Of a DNA stretch of 64,000 nucleotides, positions 26,842 through 39,562 are shown piece after piece (positions within the stretch are counted from its first letter, which is position 1; the number at the start of each line of letters is the position of its first letter). This DNA is from Dermatophagoides farinae (taxonomy: Eukaryota > Arthropoda > Arachnida > Sarcoptiformes > Pyroglyphidae). Location of the stretch: contig NC_134677.1 in assembly GCF_024713945.1 (NCBI RefSeq), forward strand, positions 3,785,001 through 3,849,000, given 5' to 3'. A model generated the notes under the pieces. The model saw only the letters and a list, made by a program, of their open reading frames with translations. It searched no databases and was not told the origin of the DNA. Position numbers and translations under genes: made by a program.

Positions 26842-28143
26842 ATGTCTGGCATAAAAATGTTTTCAATGCTGACGACTACTACATGGGCGGTAATTTTAAT
26901 GGCCTCGTTATGGTTCTGGTCTGGTCCATTTCGTTGTTATTGTTATTCGGCCAAATACGACAATAATAACGATCAAGATTTAAATATCTATCATCATGAT
27001 GAAAAAGATGTAAGAATAAAAAGTGCCGTTATTTCAAAATGGTCGGATGTTCAAAAGATTGTTTCGAGTCAAGCATTTCAAAATGATGATGACCGTATTG
27101 AGATTAACATTTTCCTATTGATATTGAATCCTAATGCCAGAAACCATCATCATCAACAAAAACGGATGTCAAAACATCGAAATAGCAAAAAAAGGAAACT
27201 TGGTGGCCATGATCATCATCATCAAAATGATGATGATAATAATAATGATAAGTATCAAAAGCAATATAGTGATGAACAAAAAGAAATCATCACACAGTTT
27301 CAATATTCGGCCACACATTTCCATTCGGTTACCTCCAAATATAATTTGATCAAGGATAATGATGTTGGACAGAAAAAAATTTTTCGTTTTATCATAATCG
27401 ATAATGATGATGATGATGAAAATGGTCTACAAAAACAACATAAAAAGATGCTCAATTATTTACGTCAACATTCAACTATTAATGAACGAACAATCATTGA
27501 TCAATGGCAACGTGAACGTGATCCTTTCATGTTGGTAAAATTGTCTAATCACCATCATGTTCAAATAATGAAAAACTATGTTCATCCACATGCAATTATG
27601 ATGGTATTCTGGTATGGAAAGGTGTGTCGGCTTCCATTGCTAAAGTATTCTGAAACAAGCCAAAATCAAATATCCGATATGATCAATATGACAATCCTTT
27701 TTGTTTCGATGATATCGTTAATTTTTGGTCAACGAAAAAATTTACCATACCTTCAACAATTAACGTCGTTGCCCGCTTTATTATATCCGATTGGTTTTGT
27801 TTGGAATCAAATTCATGGTAGTTCAAGTAACGGTGGACAATCACATTCATCATTTTTATCGATCATTCAGTTTAGTCCTCGTTCTAATGGACAATTTTTA
27901 TCGGAAAGCTTATTTATAATGGCAGCCAATTTTACTTTTTCATATTGCCTTTATATGTGTACTGATTGGTTTTCGAATCCAATTGAAAAATTGAAACCTG
28001 ATGCATCAAACAAATTCAATAGTGGAAAAGTTATTGGACATAACAGTAAAAATAAAAAAAGCCTTATAACTTATTTGATCATTATAATGGCTATATCTTT
28101 TTGGATTGTCAATTCTGTTTTCAAAATGAAATTAGGACAATAA
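26842..28143 (+). CDS. OST3/OST6-family (MAGT1/TUSC3-like) ER membrane protein, CXXC-less and divergent
   Basis: Single-exon frame of 433 codons from ATG 26842; an in-frame extension further upstream begins only at a TTG. Residues about 12-34 form a signal peptide or anchor. A luminal part follows to about 280, holding a thioredoxin-like core interrupted by a His/Asp/Asn/Lys-rich insert (about 100-145). Hydrophobic segments lie at about 281-296, 307-323, 353-373 and 407-425. The best family marks are FVWNQIHG (319-326), against the MWNxIRG of OST3/MAGT1, then QFLSES (351-356), against QFVAET, and a final helix ending SVFKMK. Family members are oxidoreductase subunits of oligosaccharyltransferase that help glycosylate hard sites. 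Here the region after the strand NIFLLILN (89-96) has no CXXC, so redox chemistry is doubtful. A poly(A) signal AATAAA lies at 28228. It could be a diverged retrocopy or a lineage-specific paralogue. Family assignment is moderate, from C-terminal similarity. Confidence 0.72.
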   Translation: MSGIKMFSMLTTTTWAVILMASLWFWSGPFRCYCYSAKYDNNNDQDLNIYHHDEKDVRIKSAVISKWSDVQKIVSSQAFQNDDDRIEINIFLLILNPNARNHHHQQKRMSKHRNSKKRKLGGHDHHHQNDDDNNNDKYQKQYSDEQKEIITQFQYSATHFHSVTSKYNLIKDNDVGQKKIFRFIIIDNDDDDENGLQKQHKKMLNYLRQHSTINERTIIDQWQRERDPFMLVKLSNHHHVQIMKNYVHPHAIMMVFWYGKVCRLPLLKYSETSQNQISDMINMTILFVSMISLIFGQRKNLPYLQQLTSLPALLYPIGFVWNQIHGSSSNGGQSHSSFLSIIQFSPRSNGQFLSESLFIMAANFTFSYCLYMCTDWFSNPIEKLKPDASNKFNSGKVIGHNSKNKKSLITYLIIIMAISFWIVNSVFKMKLGQ

Positions 28144-31016
28144 ATAGGATATATAATACGAACACTCGGTAATCCTTGAAGGATAATTGAATTTTTTTCA
28201 ACACAATTTATATATTTCATACAAGAAAATAAATTATTAAAAGTTTTTTTTTCAATATGATGATAAATGTTATTGTTGAATTCGTCATTTAGTAACTCAA
28301 AATATTGATGACTATGATGAAATGATTAATTTTACAATATAAAACCTAAAGCTTTCACTAGATATTTATGTTTAAAAAATGACATATTTAAGACAATTTT
28401 TTACAAAAACATAATTGTCGTGCGGGCACCACCACCATTCGAGTCGATAAAAATCAATAATTTGGAAAAAAAATCCTATGGTTAAAACAAACGAAATCAA
28501 ATTCGATATTCTCGATTTTTTTCACTCTTTCTTTCTTTTTAGATTCATTTATTTGAATAATACAAACACACACATACACACCCATGCAAATCTTTATGAG
28601 GAAATTCGTGATATGCATCCCATTTCAATCATTGAATTTTTTTTCCTTTTTTTTCCCGTTTTATTCTTGTTTTCCATTATACTTTATCATTTTATCAAAC
28701 ATTTTCAGATGATGATGAAGATGAAATTTATTAAATTGTGTTTAGTGTGTGTGTGTGTGTGTGTTCGTGTTTATGTGTACAAACAAGAAAACTTTGAAAT
28801 CAAATTTTTAAAATGCTGATCAAAAGAACGGAAACGACAATTTTTTCTAACAATGAAAAAGAGAAAGAAAAAAAATCAATATTATTGATTGACATTTTTC
28901 TGTTTGAAGTGTGATTGTTATTCTTACGTTGAAGATTCTATAGAATTCAAGAGCTAAAGAAGAAAAGCATACGAAAATCACTTTTTATTTCATTCCATTT
29001 TATTTTATAAGTAATTGTTGACATTTATGAAAAAAACCTGCATTAATTTTCTTTTGATTTTTTTTTCTTACATCCAACATGAAGCAGTAAATATTTCCTG
29101 AACAAACAAACGAATAATGGCCATAAATTGAATTTATTAAAAAAAAAAAAAAAATTTCCATCATTTGAAAAATTCAATTTCTGGACATCCAAAAGGTGAA
29201 TGAATCTGATTCTTACTATTTTATCTTTCATAAGTTTTATTGGAATTTATAGTTGAAATGGATATTTTGTATGGCCATTTTTTTCGAATATATAAACGGT
29301 GATATCAAAATAAAACAAAAACAAAAAAAATGATGATGATGATGATTATCATTATTATTGTTTTGGCTTATAAATTCTTGATCCATGATGATGTTTATGA
29401 TATTAATGATGATGCTTGATGGTTGCCTTTTAGAATAATAATAATAATAACTGAAAAACTTATTATCGCCGCGTAAATATAAGAAGAAGGATATTTGGTA
29501 CACTATAGTCTTGTTTTCGATGAAAAAAAATAACATTCAATGTGTATGTATAGTTCCAAAGTTTTCGCGTGAACAGAATATAACGATCATTATCCTAAGG
29601 AAATATAAATGCATGTGTATGTGTCTCTTGGATTTTTTTTTTCTTCTTTTTTGCTTTCTTGGTTGTTGCTATGTTTGCTTATTATTAGCATCACAACAAC
29701 GTTGAGAATAGATTAAACTAAATGGTCCCCAAAGTGAAACACATTGTACATATATGCATGCCTGAATGCCTGATTGGTTGGTTGGCTTGCTGACTGGCTA
29801 GACCCCTCAATCTAAAATCTTTTCAATTGCCGAATATATTCAATTCCTTTATTTCTGTCCTTAGACTAACTTTGATATATATAAGTTCGTCAAACATTCA
29901 TTCACATTGGCATTTTTGTTGTTGTTGTTGTTGCTGTTATTGTTAGTATGAACAAATCAATATTCGTTTCGATTCGTTGTGATTTCATAATGTCATATCA
30001 ATCTATTTGATATTTTTGGGTTTTTTCCTAAATTTGAACTCGATGATGATGGTAAAGATCTCTTGACAAAAAAATACAGTTTCAATAATGAAACAGTATT
30101 TTTTGTGTCTGTTTGTTATTCTGTGTGTTTTTTGTGTAATATAGATTGGTCAACATATCGAAAGAGAATAGTGAATTTCATTTTCTTCTTTTAGTACTTG
30201 AGTTTGAATTTGTTATCATCTGCTTCATCATTGTATTAGTAATTGTCATATGAAAATTTCCCAATATCTTTTTTTTTCTTATTCTTAGCTTTCTGTGTGA
30301 TTACAAATTGTGGCCACTTGGCCCAAAGAATCACACAATTGATACCTTTGGGTAGAATCTTTGAGCTAGAATCTAATGTTGATCAATATAGAGAATTTTT
30401 TTTTTGCCTTTTATCATTCGATATTGTTGCTCATGTTATTATTATTATTTAGAAGCGCATCATTAATTCAATTGAATTCAATTTAGTTTCCATTCACTTT
30501 TTTTTCGATTTTCAATTCGTATGTGTATAATGGTGTGTTTGTTATTATTAGATTTTCTGATTTTTTTTCATTCCAGTAGAGAGAAAAAGAAAGAAAAGCT
30601 CAAAGAATTTTTTTTCTCTCTCTTTCTTTACCTTTTGCATTTACTTTGATTTTGATTTTAACAATTCGTCATTTCGACACACACACACACACACTTGCAT
30701 TCGTAATCAAAGAAAGAGAAAAAGAAGAGGAAGAAGAATAAATTGAAATCTCTACACCATGGTGATGATAATTTTTTTTCTTCTGATCCGATTTTCTCTT
30801 TATTCTATGATCATTTTATTCATTTTTTTTTTCTCTAATACTGGTTGGTCGATCGGTCGGTTGCTAGCGTGTAAGTAATATGTGTTGAGCAAGTGTTTTG
30901 CCTCTCTCTCTCTCTATTTCTCTCATTTCCCCATTATTATAAAATGGATCCATTGAAATTGAATTCTGATTTGGATTTTTTTATTCTCCTTTTACTTGTT
31001 CGTTCATTTTTTTTAG

Positions 31017-31099
31017 TTCATGATATTCGTCGCCAACGAATAATATATGAAGCGCCGAAGAATGAAATCAATGGATCGAATATCTATGCACAGCCATAA
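31017..31099 (+). other. Candidate 3'-terminal coding exon
   Basis: A pyrimidine-rich tract ends in an acceptor AG at 31015-31016. The frame then reads HDIRRQRIIYEAP, then KNEINGSNIYAQP and TAA at 31097-31099. A poly(A) signal AATAAA follows at 31110. This peptide has normal composition, unlike the repeat-driven frames around it. The ending NIYAQP resembles ENIYAQRPP in the tetraspan protein encoded at 39563-40729. The upstream exon or exons were not found, so the gene, if real, is unidentified. Confidence 0.3.
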
Positions 31100-34000
31100 T
31101 ATCCAGTCAAATAAAAGAATTGGAATGAATGTTTTTGTTGTTGTTGTTGTTGTTGGTTATAATGAAATTTAAATTTTCAAATGACAACAACCAACATTAT
31201 GACACAGTATACTAGCTGACAATCTGTATGTTTATATGGAAATGGTTAAAATTACGCGATTAATAAATTGAATTCGCCGTTTCGGATTATTATTATTATT
31301 ATTCTGTTGAATGTTGATTTGGTAATTTTTTTTCGAGTTCCTCAATTGTACACATGGTTACAGAAAATTTCATTCACCATGGCAGAAAATTGGCTTGGAA
31401 TTTTTTTTTCTGCATTCAACACACACACACACACACATATACACACATTCTTTCTCTTTTTAATCCTGTTTTCCAAGTATCAACTTTTTTTTTCAATCAT
31501 AATGATGATGATGATGATAATGATGGCCATACTTTAACTTTTAATGTCATTCGATTTATTATCATTTGTGGTCGGTCGGTACTATTATTTATGTTTAAAT
31601 GTATATATCTCGACGGTTCGTTTTGAAATCCTACACACACACACACATGAAGTTTGAATATGAATTTTAGAAAAAAAATGAAATTTGTTTAATATGTAAA
31701 GGATTTCCATATTTTCTTCCGCTTTCTAGAATAATGGTCGTTTTGAAAGTGAAACTGATGATGATCATGAATATAGAAAACAGCTATTTATTATCCATTT
31801 TATAAAAAAAAAATCCAATTCCATTTCGTTCCACTATTTTGTGGTGGTGTTGTTGTTGGTGGGGTTTTGCTTAATTTTTTGCTTTTACTTTTGCTTTGCT
31901 CCTTCTGTTTGTTTGAACAGGGCCACTCATTTATTTTGTGCTTCTTTTAGATTAACTAATAAGTAATTCCGATTCCTTAATTTCAAAAAACTGGGCTATG
32001 TTTATCTTACTCTCTTTCTTTCTCGTTTCATTTTCATTGCTTTACAAAAATTCAAATTCCGGGAAAAAGCAAGAATTGAAACTAAAATTAAAGTTCATCG
32101 AAAATAAAATTTCTGTTTTTCTCTCGTATCCGATGAAATTAAGTATAGATAAGAAAATTTTCTCTGCTATTCATTTGTGATATGATTTTTTATGAAATGA
32201 AATGAATGAGTTTTTTTCAAGATTATTGAAGCAAAAAAAAACGAAGAAAAAAGCAAAACTCTACCAACTCCAGTAGTAGAAATAGAATTACTAGAAATAT
32301 ATAAATTCCTAAATCTGGTTTGACTGATATGAATGGAATTTAACACTATCAAGAATATTAGACAACAACGAATAAATCTGCTTTTTGCTTTGCGATGAGG
32401 TGAGATTAGACAACAACAACAACAACAAAAAATGTAATGCTACAAAATGTATAGCACCATAGGGTCGTATGATATAAATAATCAAATTATCCTGCCCTTC
32501 TTCATCATCCTAATCAAGGTTGTCATTTGTCGTCGTTGTAGTTGTCATGACACATCATAAAACATTTGTTTCACGATTTGTTAGCTACAACTCTGGTAGT
32601 AGAACTAGAAAATAATTCTAGTCAGAATTTCAACGAAAACATTAGATTGAAAGAAAAAAAGTCCATACATAATTCAATTTAGTCAAATTTTTTTTTGTTT
32701 TGTTCATATATCCCATCTTTGGATCCAATGATTTGCCCAAATATCTGATTCAATCGAGCAAAAGAGAAAGATGTTTAGATAAATAATAATAATGATGATG
32801 ATGATAATGATAATAATGATAAATATTTGAATTTTAAATTATTAATATTTTTTTCTGGAAAAAACATCCACGCCAAATTATGTTGAATTCTGATTTTCAT
32901 ATTATACCTCAATAAACGAACTAACGTCACCAAATCATACTATACTGTAGATGTGTATTGAATGTGTATGGATAGAACATTCTGATGAGAAATGCATCAT
33001 TTTTCAATCTCTTTTCATATGGTCCTGAATCGAGCATCCTGTATACTGAAAACAAATTGGAAACAGAAAATAAAAACAACAAATAGACAATATTGTTTGA
33101 ATTTTCATTTTCTCTCTTAGTAATGTCGCTATCTTTAATTTTGTCAATCAGTTTTGTGAAAACAAACACAATTGTGTCAAACTATGACCAAAGAAAAAAG
33201 ATTTCACCGATTCACTTTGATTCCAACTGTGAATGTCCCGTTGAGTATAGTTATATTGTATATGTGTAGGTGTATGGTACTTGGATTTTAAAGTTTTTTC
33301 TATATGGTGAAAATGCCAACAATCTTTACCAACGGCATTTTTTTCATTTTGTTTTCGTTTTTTTCATTTCTCTTTTCATTACTAGTGTCTATCTATATTA
33401 TTCTAGAATGAATGTTTATTTACATAACCATCTAAGTGATGGAATCAATGATAGTCATCATCATAGAGCAATGGGACAATGTAGAGATGATGATGTTGAT
33501 CCGACAAACAAATACACACATTGTTAGAATAGATGCAAAAATAGATGGATATAGAACACAGAGAAAAAAGAGAGAAATTCCAGAGAAAATTTGAACGTAA
33601 AGAAATATAAAAAAAAGATGATACCGAAAGAATTCCATAGTAACAAGCAATAATTTTACTAATAGTGATAGAGATAATGTTGACATACAAATAATGATTT
33701 TTTTTTCTGTTTTGTTTTTTTGTTTCGTTGAGCTTTATCAATTCTTATACATCCTGTGTGTGTGTGTGTGTGTGTTTGTGTGTATATTCATCATCCATCG
33801 ATACATTGCTATTCTGTCAAAATATAACATGAATATTTCTTTTCCCCCTTGTCTTCATTCTTTTGCTGACATTTTTTTTCTAGCTTTTTCTTACTCTACC
33901 AAAACAATAGATAGATACATTTGAATGAATGAATGAATGAAACGAATGAAAAAGGAAAAGTTTCAGATTTGTTGTTTTCATTTTTTTCCTATCGGAAATA

Positions 34001-36116
34001 ATGAACAAGAATGTTGTTGAATGGCGCCAAATAAACAACCACGTCGACGATTATCTCAAAAAAATAACAACAACAACAACAACAACAAAATGTTATTCTC
34101 ACCCAAACATCTATCTATAACATGAAATTATCAACCAACAAACAATGAAGGTTGTGAAACGTTGCGAAAAAAAAATACTGACAAGAAAAATGTATCCTAC
34201 AAACACACACACAAAGGATATGAGACTTTAAGCCATTTGATTTAGTTTCAAGTTATTTATTTTTTTTTTTGTTAAAATTTGAAATAACGTAACACAAAGA
34301 AAAATTCTTAGACACAGAAAATCAGATCGATCATAATCTTTTTTTTTTGGCTGTATTTAGGATATATGGATCATCATCATTATCATAACAATATTTCACA
34401 TTTCTCTATTTTTATATAAATAAGTGAATGGAAAATTTATTCTGAAAATAATGAAATCTGAATATGTGTATGGGTGAGTGTTTTGTATACCTGGTATTCA
34501 TAATTTATTCTTACAGACATGAAAAACAGACAGATATTCAATTCTTTTATCTAGAAAGAAACAGCTTTTATGAATTCTTTGTATTCTTTATTCTTCCTAA
34601 TATTCTCAAATAATCTTCTTCCATTCATCAATTTGTAATATTTGGCTGCAATTTTTATGTCCTGCTGTTTGAATCATCATCATCGAATCGTCGTATTAGA
34701 AATAATAATGTTGCAATACCATTTCTTGATCTGAAATTAGGTTTTGGATTGAATACCTATAAAATTTCATCATGGTAACAGATTTGGTCTTGATTTTTTT
34801 TTCTTTCGTTTTATATCATTACCAATAGAATTATTGACCGACTGTAAAAAAACACATAACAAAAAAAAATGTGAAAAAATTTAACGTCTCATTAATCTTT
34901 CCATCTGTAAATTTTAGTTAATTCTTTGAAAAAGTGTAAAGAATTTTTCTCGTACAATTTTTTTTTTTATTATTTTCGTCGCCATTTTTGTTTTCTTTTC
35001 TTTTAAAAGTATTTTATGGTCTTTTTTTTCTATCACTCGAGAATGAAAATCTTTTTTATTTCTTTCAACAAAAAAAAAAAAAAAATGTGCCATCATCTGG
35101 TCCAAACGTTTTTTCTCCTGAGTAAAAAAAAGTGCGAAAATAAGTTGTGAAAAATGGCTAACAGGAAAAAAAACCACAAAATCCAATCCATTGATATCAT
35201 TAGAATTCCAAAACCAAGAAAGTGAGTCTTAACATTGGCCTTCATCAATCAGCCATTCGAATTTATATATATTTGTTTGTATAAAGAATAGTTCATTCAA
35301 CAATCGAATCACTATTGTCGTTCGTATGGAATCATAATGATAACGACATTCTATCATAATCAACCAACAACAAACAACTGTACGGCTAAATTGCCAATTG
35401 CAAATTCAATTCTTGTTGTTGTTGCCGAATCTTGTATATATGGTGGGCGCCCAATTTGCATAAAATTTTTTTCACTGTCCGCTTTTTCTTTCATCAACTT
35501 TTTTTTCATTCTTATTGCTTGTGTGATGATGAGAATTATACTAACAACAAAAAAAAATAAATAAATAAATAAAAGAGTGTGAAGCACGAAAATTTCATTT
35601 CGGACATCTGTTAAAGTTTACACATATAGCCAGACAAAAAAAAAGATGTGTCAAAAACAGGACAAACGATTTTTAATTTTTTTTTTAGAACACAGGAAAC
35701 GGAAATTCCATGCTCTTATTCTATATCGTATGTCCAAATTGTTGTAAATAATAATGAAAATGAGAATTGCAAAAAAATAACACTTGACAATGGAATTCAT
35801 CATCATGATGATGATGGAAATCCTAGGGATTTTCACATTTCCTTTTTGATTTTTTATTTTGTTTTGTTTTGTTTTATATGCTCCATCATACTACATAAGA
35901 GCTACTATGATCATCATCATTCTCTCATTCACAGGATTGTCCAATTCCATTTCATTTTCAAATCGAGCAAATTTGGCATCTCAATTAACTTTTTGTTTGT
36001 TTGTTTGTTTGTTTGTTTGTATAATGATGATATCCTTTTAATTTTATGTTGTGATATGTTGTCATGAATGAAACCATTCATGTATAATATGGATTTTTCA
36101 TGGATCTAAACGTATC

Positions 36117-36139
36117 AAAAAAAAAAAAAAAAAAAAAAA
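36117..36139. repeat. Poly-A tract (23 nt)
   Basis: Uninterrupted run of 23 A followed by TTTTA, close to the boundary between the repeat-rich and gene-dense halves. There is no upstream retroposed coding sequence or target-site duplication that would mark it as a retrocopy tail. Confidence 0.85.
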
Positions 36140-36713
36140 TTTTACTTTAGGTTGTATTTTTTACTGGTCCAATTTATGTATGTATGAATTTGTGGCAATA
36201 GAATGAATTTTTTTTCTCTCTCTCTCTCTCTATTCTATGTGCATAGACGATGATGGCATCGTCGACGAAGCTTATTAAACACTAATTTAAACTGTCAACA
36301 TTTTACTATCATAATAATACTCTAGGCTTTGAAACTGTGGGCGTGTGTTTGTGTGTCTGATTGCTTCATTCTATGCGTTCTACATCATGTGACTTAATGG
36401 AATAGTCTATTTACTGTCAAGAATAATTGACTCTTTTCATATATATACGAAAAAGGGTAGTTGTCGTATGTGTTTCGGTGATATATTTCTCAAATCCTCA
36501 ATATGGATCGCGCCGCATCCAATTTAATGAAAAAGTGAGAAAAAAAAATCTACAAGGACATCTGGCGACATTGTTTGGAACTTTCAAAATTTTTAATTTT
36601 TTTCATCATTTTAAAATTAATCAAAATTTATTATACGAAAATGTATTTTATGATTATTGAAATAAACAATTTTTATGATTATATGGTAAAAATATTTTTT
36701 TCTTTTGCTTTAT

Positions 36714-38225
36714 CTAGCAAAGACTTTCATTATAATGCGGACAATAAACAATGGGTGATGAATAACGATTCAACATTTGTTGTGTCATAGCTTCATATTG
36801 TTCCATGCTTACATGTATACATGGTGACATACGATTACGCATCTGCATGATTGCATCCTGTACTTCAGTCGATATATCCTCTTTGAATCTTAAACGTTCC
36901 TTAATACGATTTCTTAGGCCAATTTTTAATTGAAATATGAATAGATAACCAGCCGAAGTAGCCAACAACAATAAAAGTATTAGTCCAATATTTGAAATGA
37001 ATGCCAATATACAGAATAATACAAAATTAACAATAGTAACAAATATGAGTAATGTTAGATTTTTTCTTATTACACCAATCAATCCTAGTACTTGATTCAA
37101 TACTGTCACAAACAATAATGTCAATGCAATCACTTCAATGATTAACATACGATTTTCATTTCCGGTTCTCTGATGATTAAGATTATTGAAACGTTTATCG
37201 ACGGATATTGTCGCCAATCGTTGTCGACTTGCTTGTAATGATTCTTCATCATTCGATCTACTACTACTACTGTAGAATATATCATCTTCTTCATTCAGAT
37301 CTTGACGATCTTTTGTTCGTGCATAATTATCGAAATTAGCAAATATTTTCGGATAGGATTTTGTATCATCATCACCATCAAGCTGATTTCTTCCATCAAG
37401 ATTCATTCTATCCGATGAATCATATGTTGGTGGCTGTGGTTTAGGTACCGGATATTGATGATAAAATTCATCAAGTAATGAAAGAAATGAACTACGATCA
37501 CAATGATATATTTGTTCATTGCTACCGAGATGCTTCGATAATGGTCGATGATTGATCGTGCCATAAGGACCACCATGTTGAACTATATTTCGATCACGGC
37601 CAATATTAAATGTGGATGCTGATAGATAATTGTTCGGTGCATAATTATTGTTATCAAGTGAATAATATTGTCCATTTATAAGTTCTTGTCGATGATGTAC
37701 ATCTAAAAACATTGAACCAATTGACATATTTGATCCATAAAATATGAAATGTATAAAAGTATTGATGATCAATGTTATCAATACTAATATATAAACCATA
37801 AATAGATAATATCTTGCACAAGCATAATAACTTGTCAGAACGGACAATTCTTCATTCTGTATTTGTTGTTGTCGTTGTAGATTTGTATTTATGATGACGT
37901 TAGATGGCTGTAATGATGCATTATTATTATTAATCTCTGTTGTTGCCATATTTGCAGTCGATCCAGTTCTGCCAATATTTGATTTATTATTATTGTTGCT
38001 GTTGTTGTTGTTTGAAACATTGTTGGTCATAATATTAGGTGTTGATGATGATGTTGATGACATCATCATTCTGACATTACTACTACTGATATTATTATTT
38101 TGTCGTGCTTTTGGCAATGGTGGTGGTTCTTGATGTATCAATGTTGAAATATTCGCATCACCATCCTTATAATCACGACTAATTATGATTGGATCAATTG
38201 TTGATTGATTCGAAGCTTTTAACAT
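36714..38225 (-). CDS. Four-helix (tetraspan-like) membrane protein, unrecognised family
   Basis: Single coding exon of 503 codons from ATG at 38225. The N-terminus (1-125) is cytosolic-looking and rich in Asn/Ser. A first helix lies at about 141-163 and a large polar loop at 164-358. Three closely packed helices follow at about 361-384, 390-412 and 413-433, then a basic and polar tail. The loop is acidic and Tyr/Asp-rich with few cysteines and no CCG motif, so it is not a classical tetraspanin. The stretch LNQVLGLIGVIRK (376-388) matches LNQTLAVYGLFKE in the divergent neighbour at 39563, with the same 1+3 helix layout. An acceptor-like TGCAG lies 8 nt before the ATG; a plausible 5'UTR exon upstream carries an in-frame stop, which supports this start. 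I do not recognise a described family. A membrane location is supported; function is unknown. Confidence 0.85.
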   Translation of the reverse strand: MLKASNQSTIDPIIISRDYKDGDANISTLIHQEPPPLPKARQNNNISSSNVRMMMSSTSSSTPNIMTNNVSNNNNSNNNNKSNIGRTGSTANMATTEINNNNASLQPSNVIINTNLQRQQQIQNEELSVLTSYYACARYYLFMVYILVLITLIINTFIHFIFYGSNMSIGSMFLDVHHRQELINGQYYSLDNNNYAPNNYLSASTFNIGRDRNIVQHGGPYGTINHRPLSKHLGSNEQIYHCDRSSFLSLLDEFYHQYPVPKPQPPTYDSSDRMNLDGRNQLDGDDDTKSYPKIFANFDNYARTKDRQDLNEEDDIFYSSSSRSNDEESLQASRQRLATISVDKRFNNLNHQRTGNENRMLIIEVIALTLLFVTVLNQVLGLIGVIRKNLTLLIFVTIVNFVLFCILAFISNIGLILLLLLATSAGYLFIFQLKIGLRNRIKERLRFKEDISTEVQDAIMQMRNRMSPCIHVSMEQYEAMTQQMLNRYSSPIVYCPHYNESLC

Positions 38226-38401
38226 TGAAACATCTGCATGTAGTAAATTATTAAAAAATGGTTAGAATAAACAATAACTTAAACATTACCAAACTTGAAT
38301 TTATTGTTTTGATTTGTTCAACTTGGCGATGTCCTTAAAAGAATATCACATTATGATTAAGATGACGATGTCGTTTTTTTTTCTCGATTCACGCATCTCT
38401 A

Positions 38402-38441
<40 letters not shown>

Positions 38442-39562
38442 TGGTTGTTGATGATGAGGATGATGAATATTTAACCAAAGTAAGATTTGTGCATACAACA
38501 ACAACAAAAACTGTTGCTTGGTAATTCGTCGTCTTTGGGATATTTTGTCATGCATAATGACAACAACAACAACAACATCAGCATCGGTGGAATTCATGCC
38601 TCAATATAATGGCCACATCTATGTTGTTCCAATCCCTCTCCCGCTAAAACCTTACTCTCAATAGCATAACATCTAAAAATAGTACCCTTCTCACTTTTTC
38701 TTATTCTTAGATTATTACTCAAATACAAATCAATATTTGGGACTCCGAATTTTTTCTTTTGAATAATTGTTCTTCACGATCATCATCGATTTCCGATATT
38801 CAATTTATTTATCATTAAAAAATTCATTCATCTATTAGTCAAACATGTGTGTTATGGTACATTCTTTAAACAATTCGTTTAGTCTGGAATTCATTTTTAA
38901 CTGTTGAATACAGGAAGTAAATTTTATTTCTTGCTGTAATGATGATGTCGTTTTTTTATGAATGAAGATTATGATTACTTTGTGTTCATTCTGTGAATCA
39001 TAAATATAAAAGTTATATTTAGATTTAAATGTTTTTCTAGTTTATTTTTCATTATTTACATTGCATTCATATGCACACAAACGCTAGCAGTAAACGATGA
39101 TGTTGTCTATCCATAATTACCATTCAGAATTACATTGCCTTCTATCATTTATTCTCTTCATTCAATGAATTTTTCGTTTTCCATACGATTCTTTACAATT
39201 TCACCATTTGTTCGAAATAGAGGAAAAAATGTTTTTATGTAATTCTCAAAGCAATTGAATCTTTTGCTTTTCAGCATTCATCAGCAAAAACTTAAATTCT
39301 TTGTTCGTGCCAATTTCATGCGTCTTCCATTTCATGTGTTTGCAATGTTGATTGAGAAATTTTAATAGCATAAACACATGCGGACACCATTCACTATTAT
39401 CATCACAAACATACAGGCATCAAATTGGTATTAAAGCCCTGTTAAAGTTATATCTATCCATTTGATTTGATTCATTAATTCCAATCAATCCAATCGATAA
39501 ATGAATGATCGATCTGCACATTTGTCTCAGCTAATTTATTGATTGATTGGTTCAAATGATTG
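38226..39562. promoter_or_regulatory. Divergent intergenic interval between two tetraspan-like genes
   Basis: About 1.3 kb between two start codons on opposite strands, so it probably holds both promoters. It contains a (CT)n run of about 16 units at 38405-38438 and otherwise AT-rich sequence. A likely 5'UTR intron of the minus gene occupies its left edge: acceptor TGCAG just upstream of the ATG, and donor-like GTAATG about 55 nt further out. No specific factor sites can be named. Confidence 0.4.
38405..38438. repeat. (CT)n microsatellite
   Basis: A CT run of about 16 units inside the interval between the divergent membrane-protein genes. Seen from the minus gene it is a GA tract upstream of the start, a position where GA-rich promoter elements occur in arthropods. 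A promoter role is only a possibility. Confidence 0.85.

Larger units (their letters stand above)
28144..36713. other. Gene-poor, microsatellite-rich tract
   Basis: About 8.5 kb with no confident gene. It is AT-rich with (TG)n, (ATG)n, (TTG)n, a (TTTG)n run at about 35992-36019 and a 23-A run at 36117-36139. Open frames are short and low-complexity. The exception is a possible terminal exon at 31017-31099, listed separately. The repeat density falls sharply at about 36.7 kb, where the gene-dense part begins. Confidence 0.55.

Noticed and set aside
35992-36019. (TTTG)n as a regulatory repeat or CRISPR-like array
   Set aside because: A plain tandem microsatellite with no spacers; CRISPR arrays are not expected in a eukaryotic nuclear genome.
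36117-36139. Poly-A as a retroposon tail
   Set aside because: No retroposed sequence or target-site duplication is seen upstream; homopolymers are common in this half.
37891-38133. Leu-rich plus-strand frame
   Set aside because: Antisense of the Asn/Ser repeats of the minus-strand tetraspan gene.
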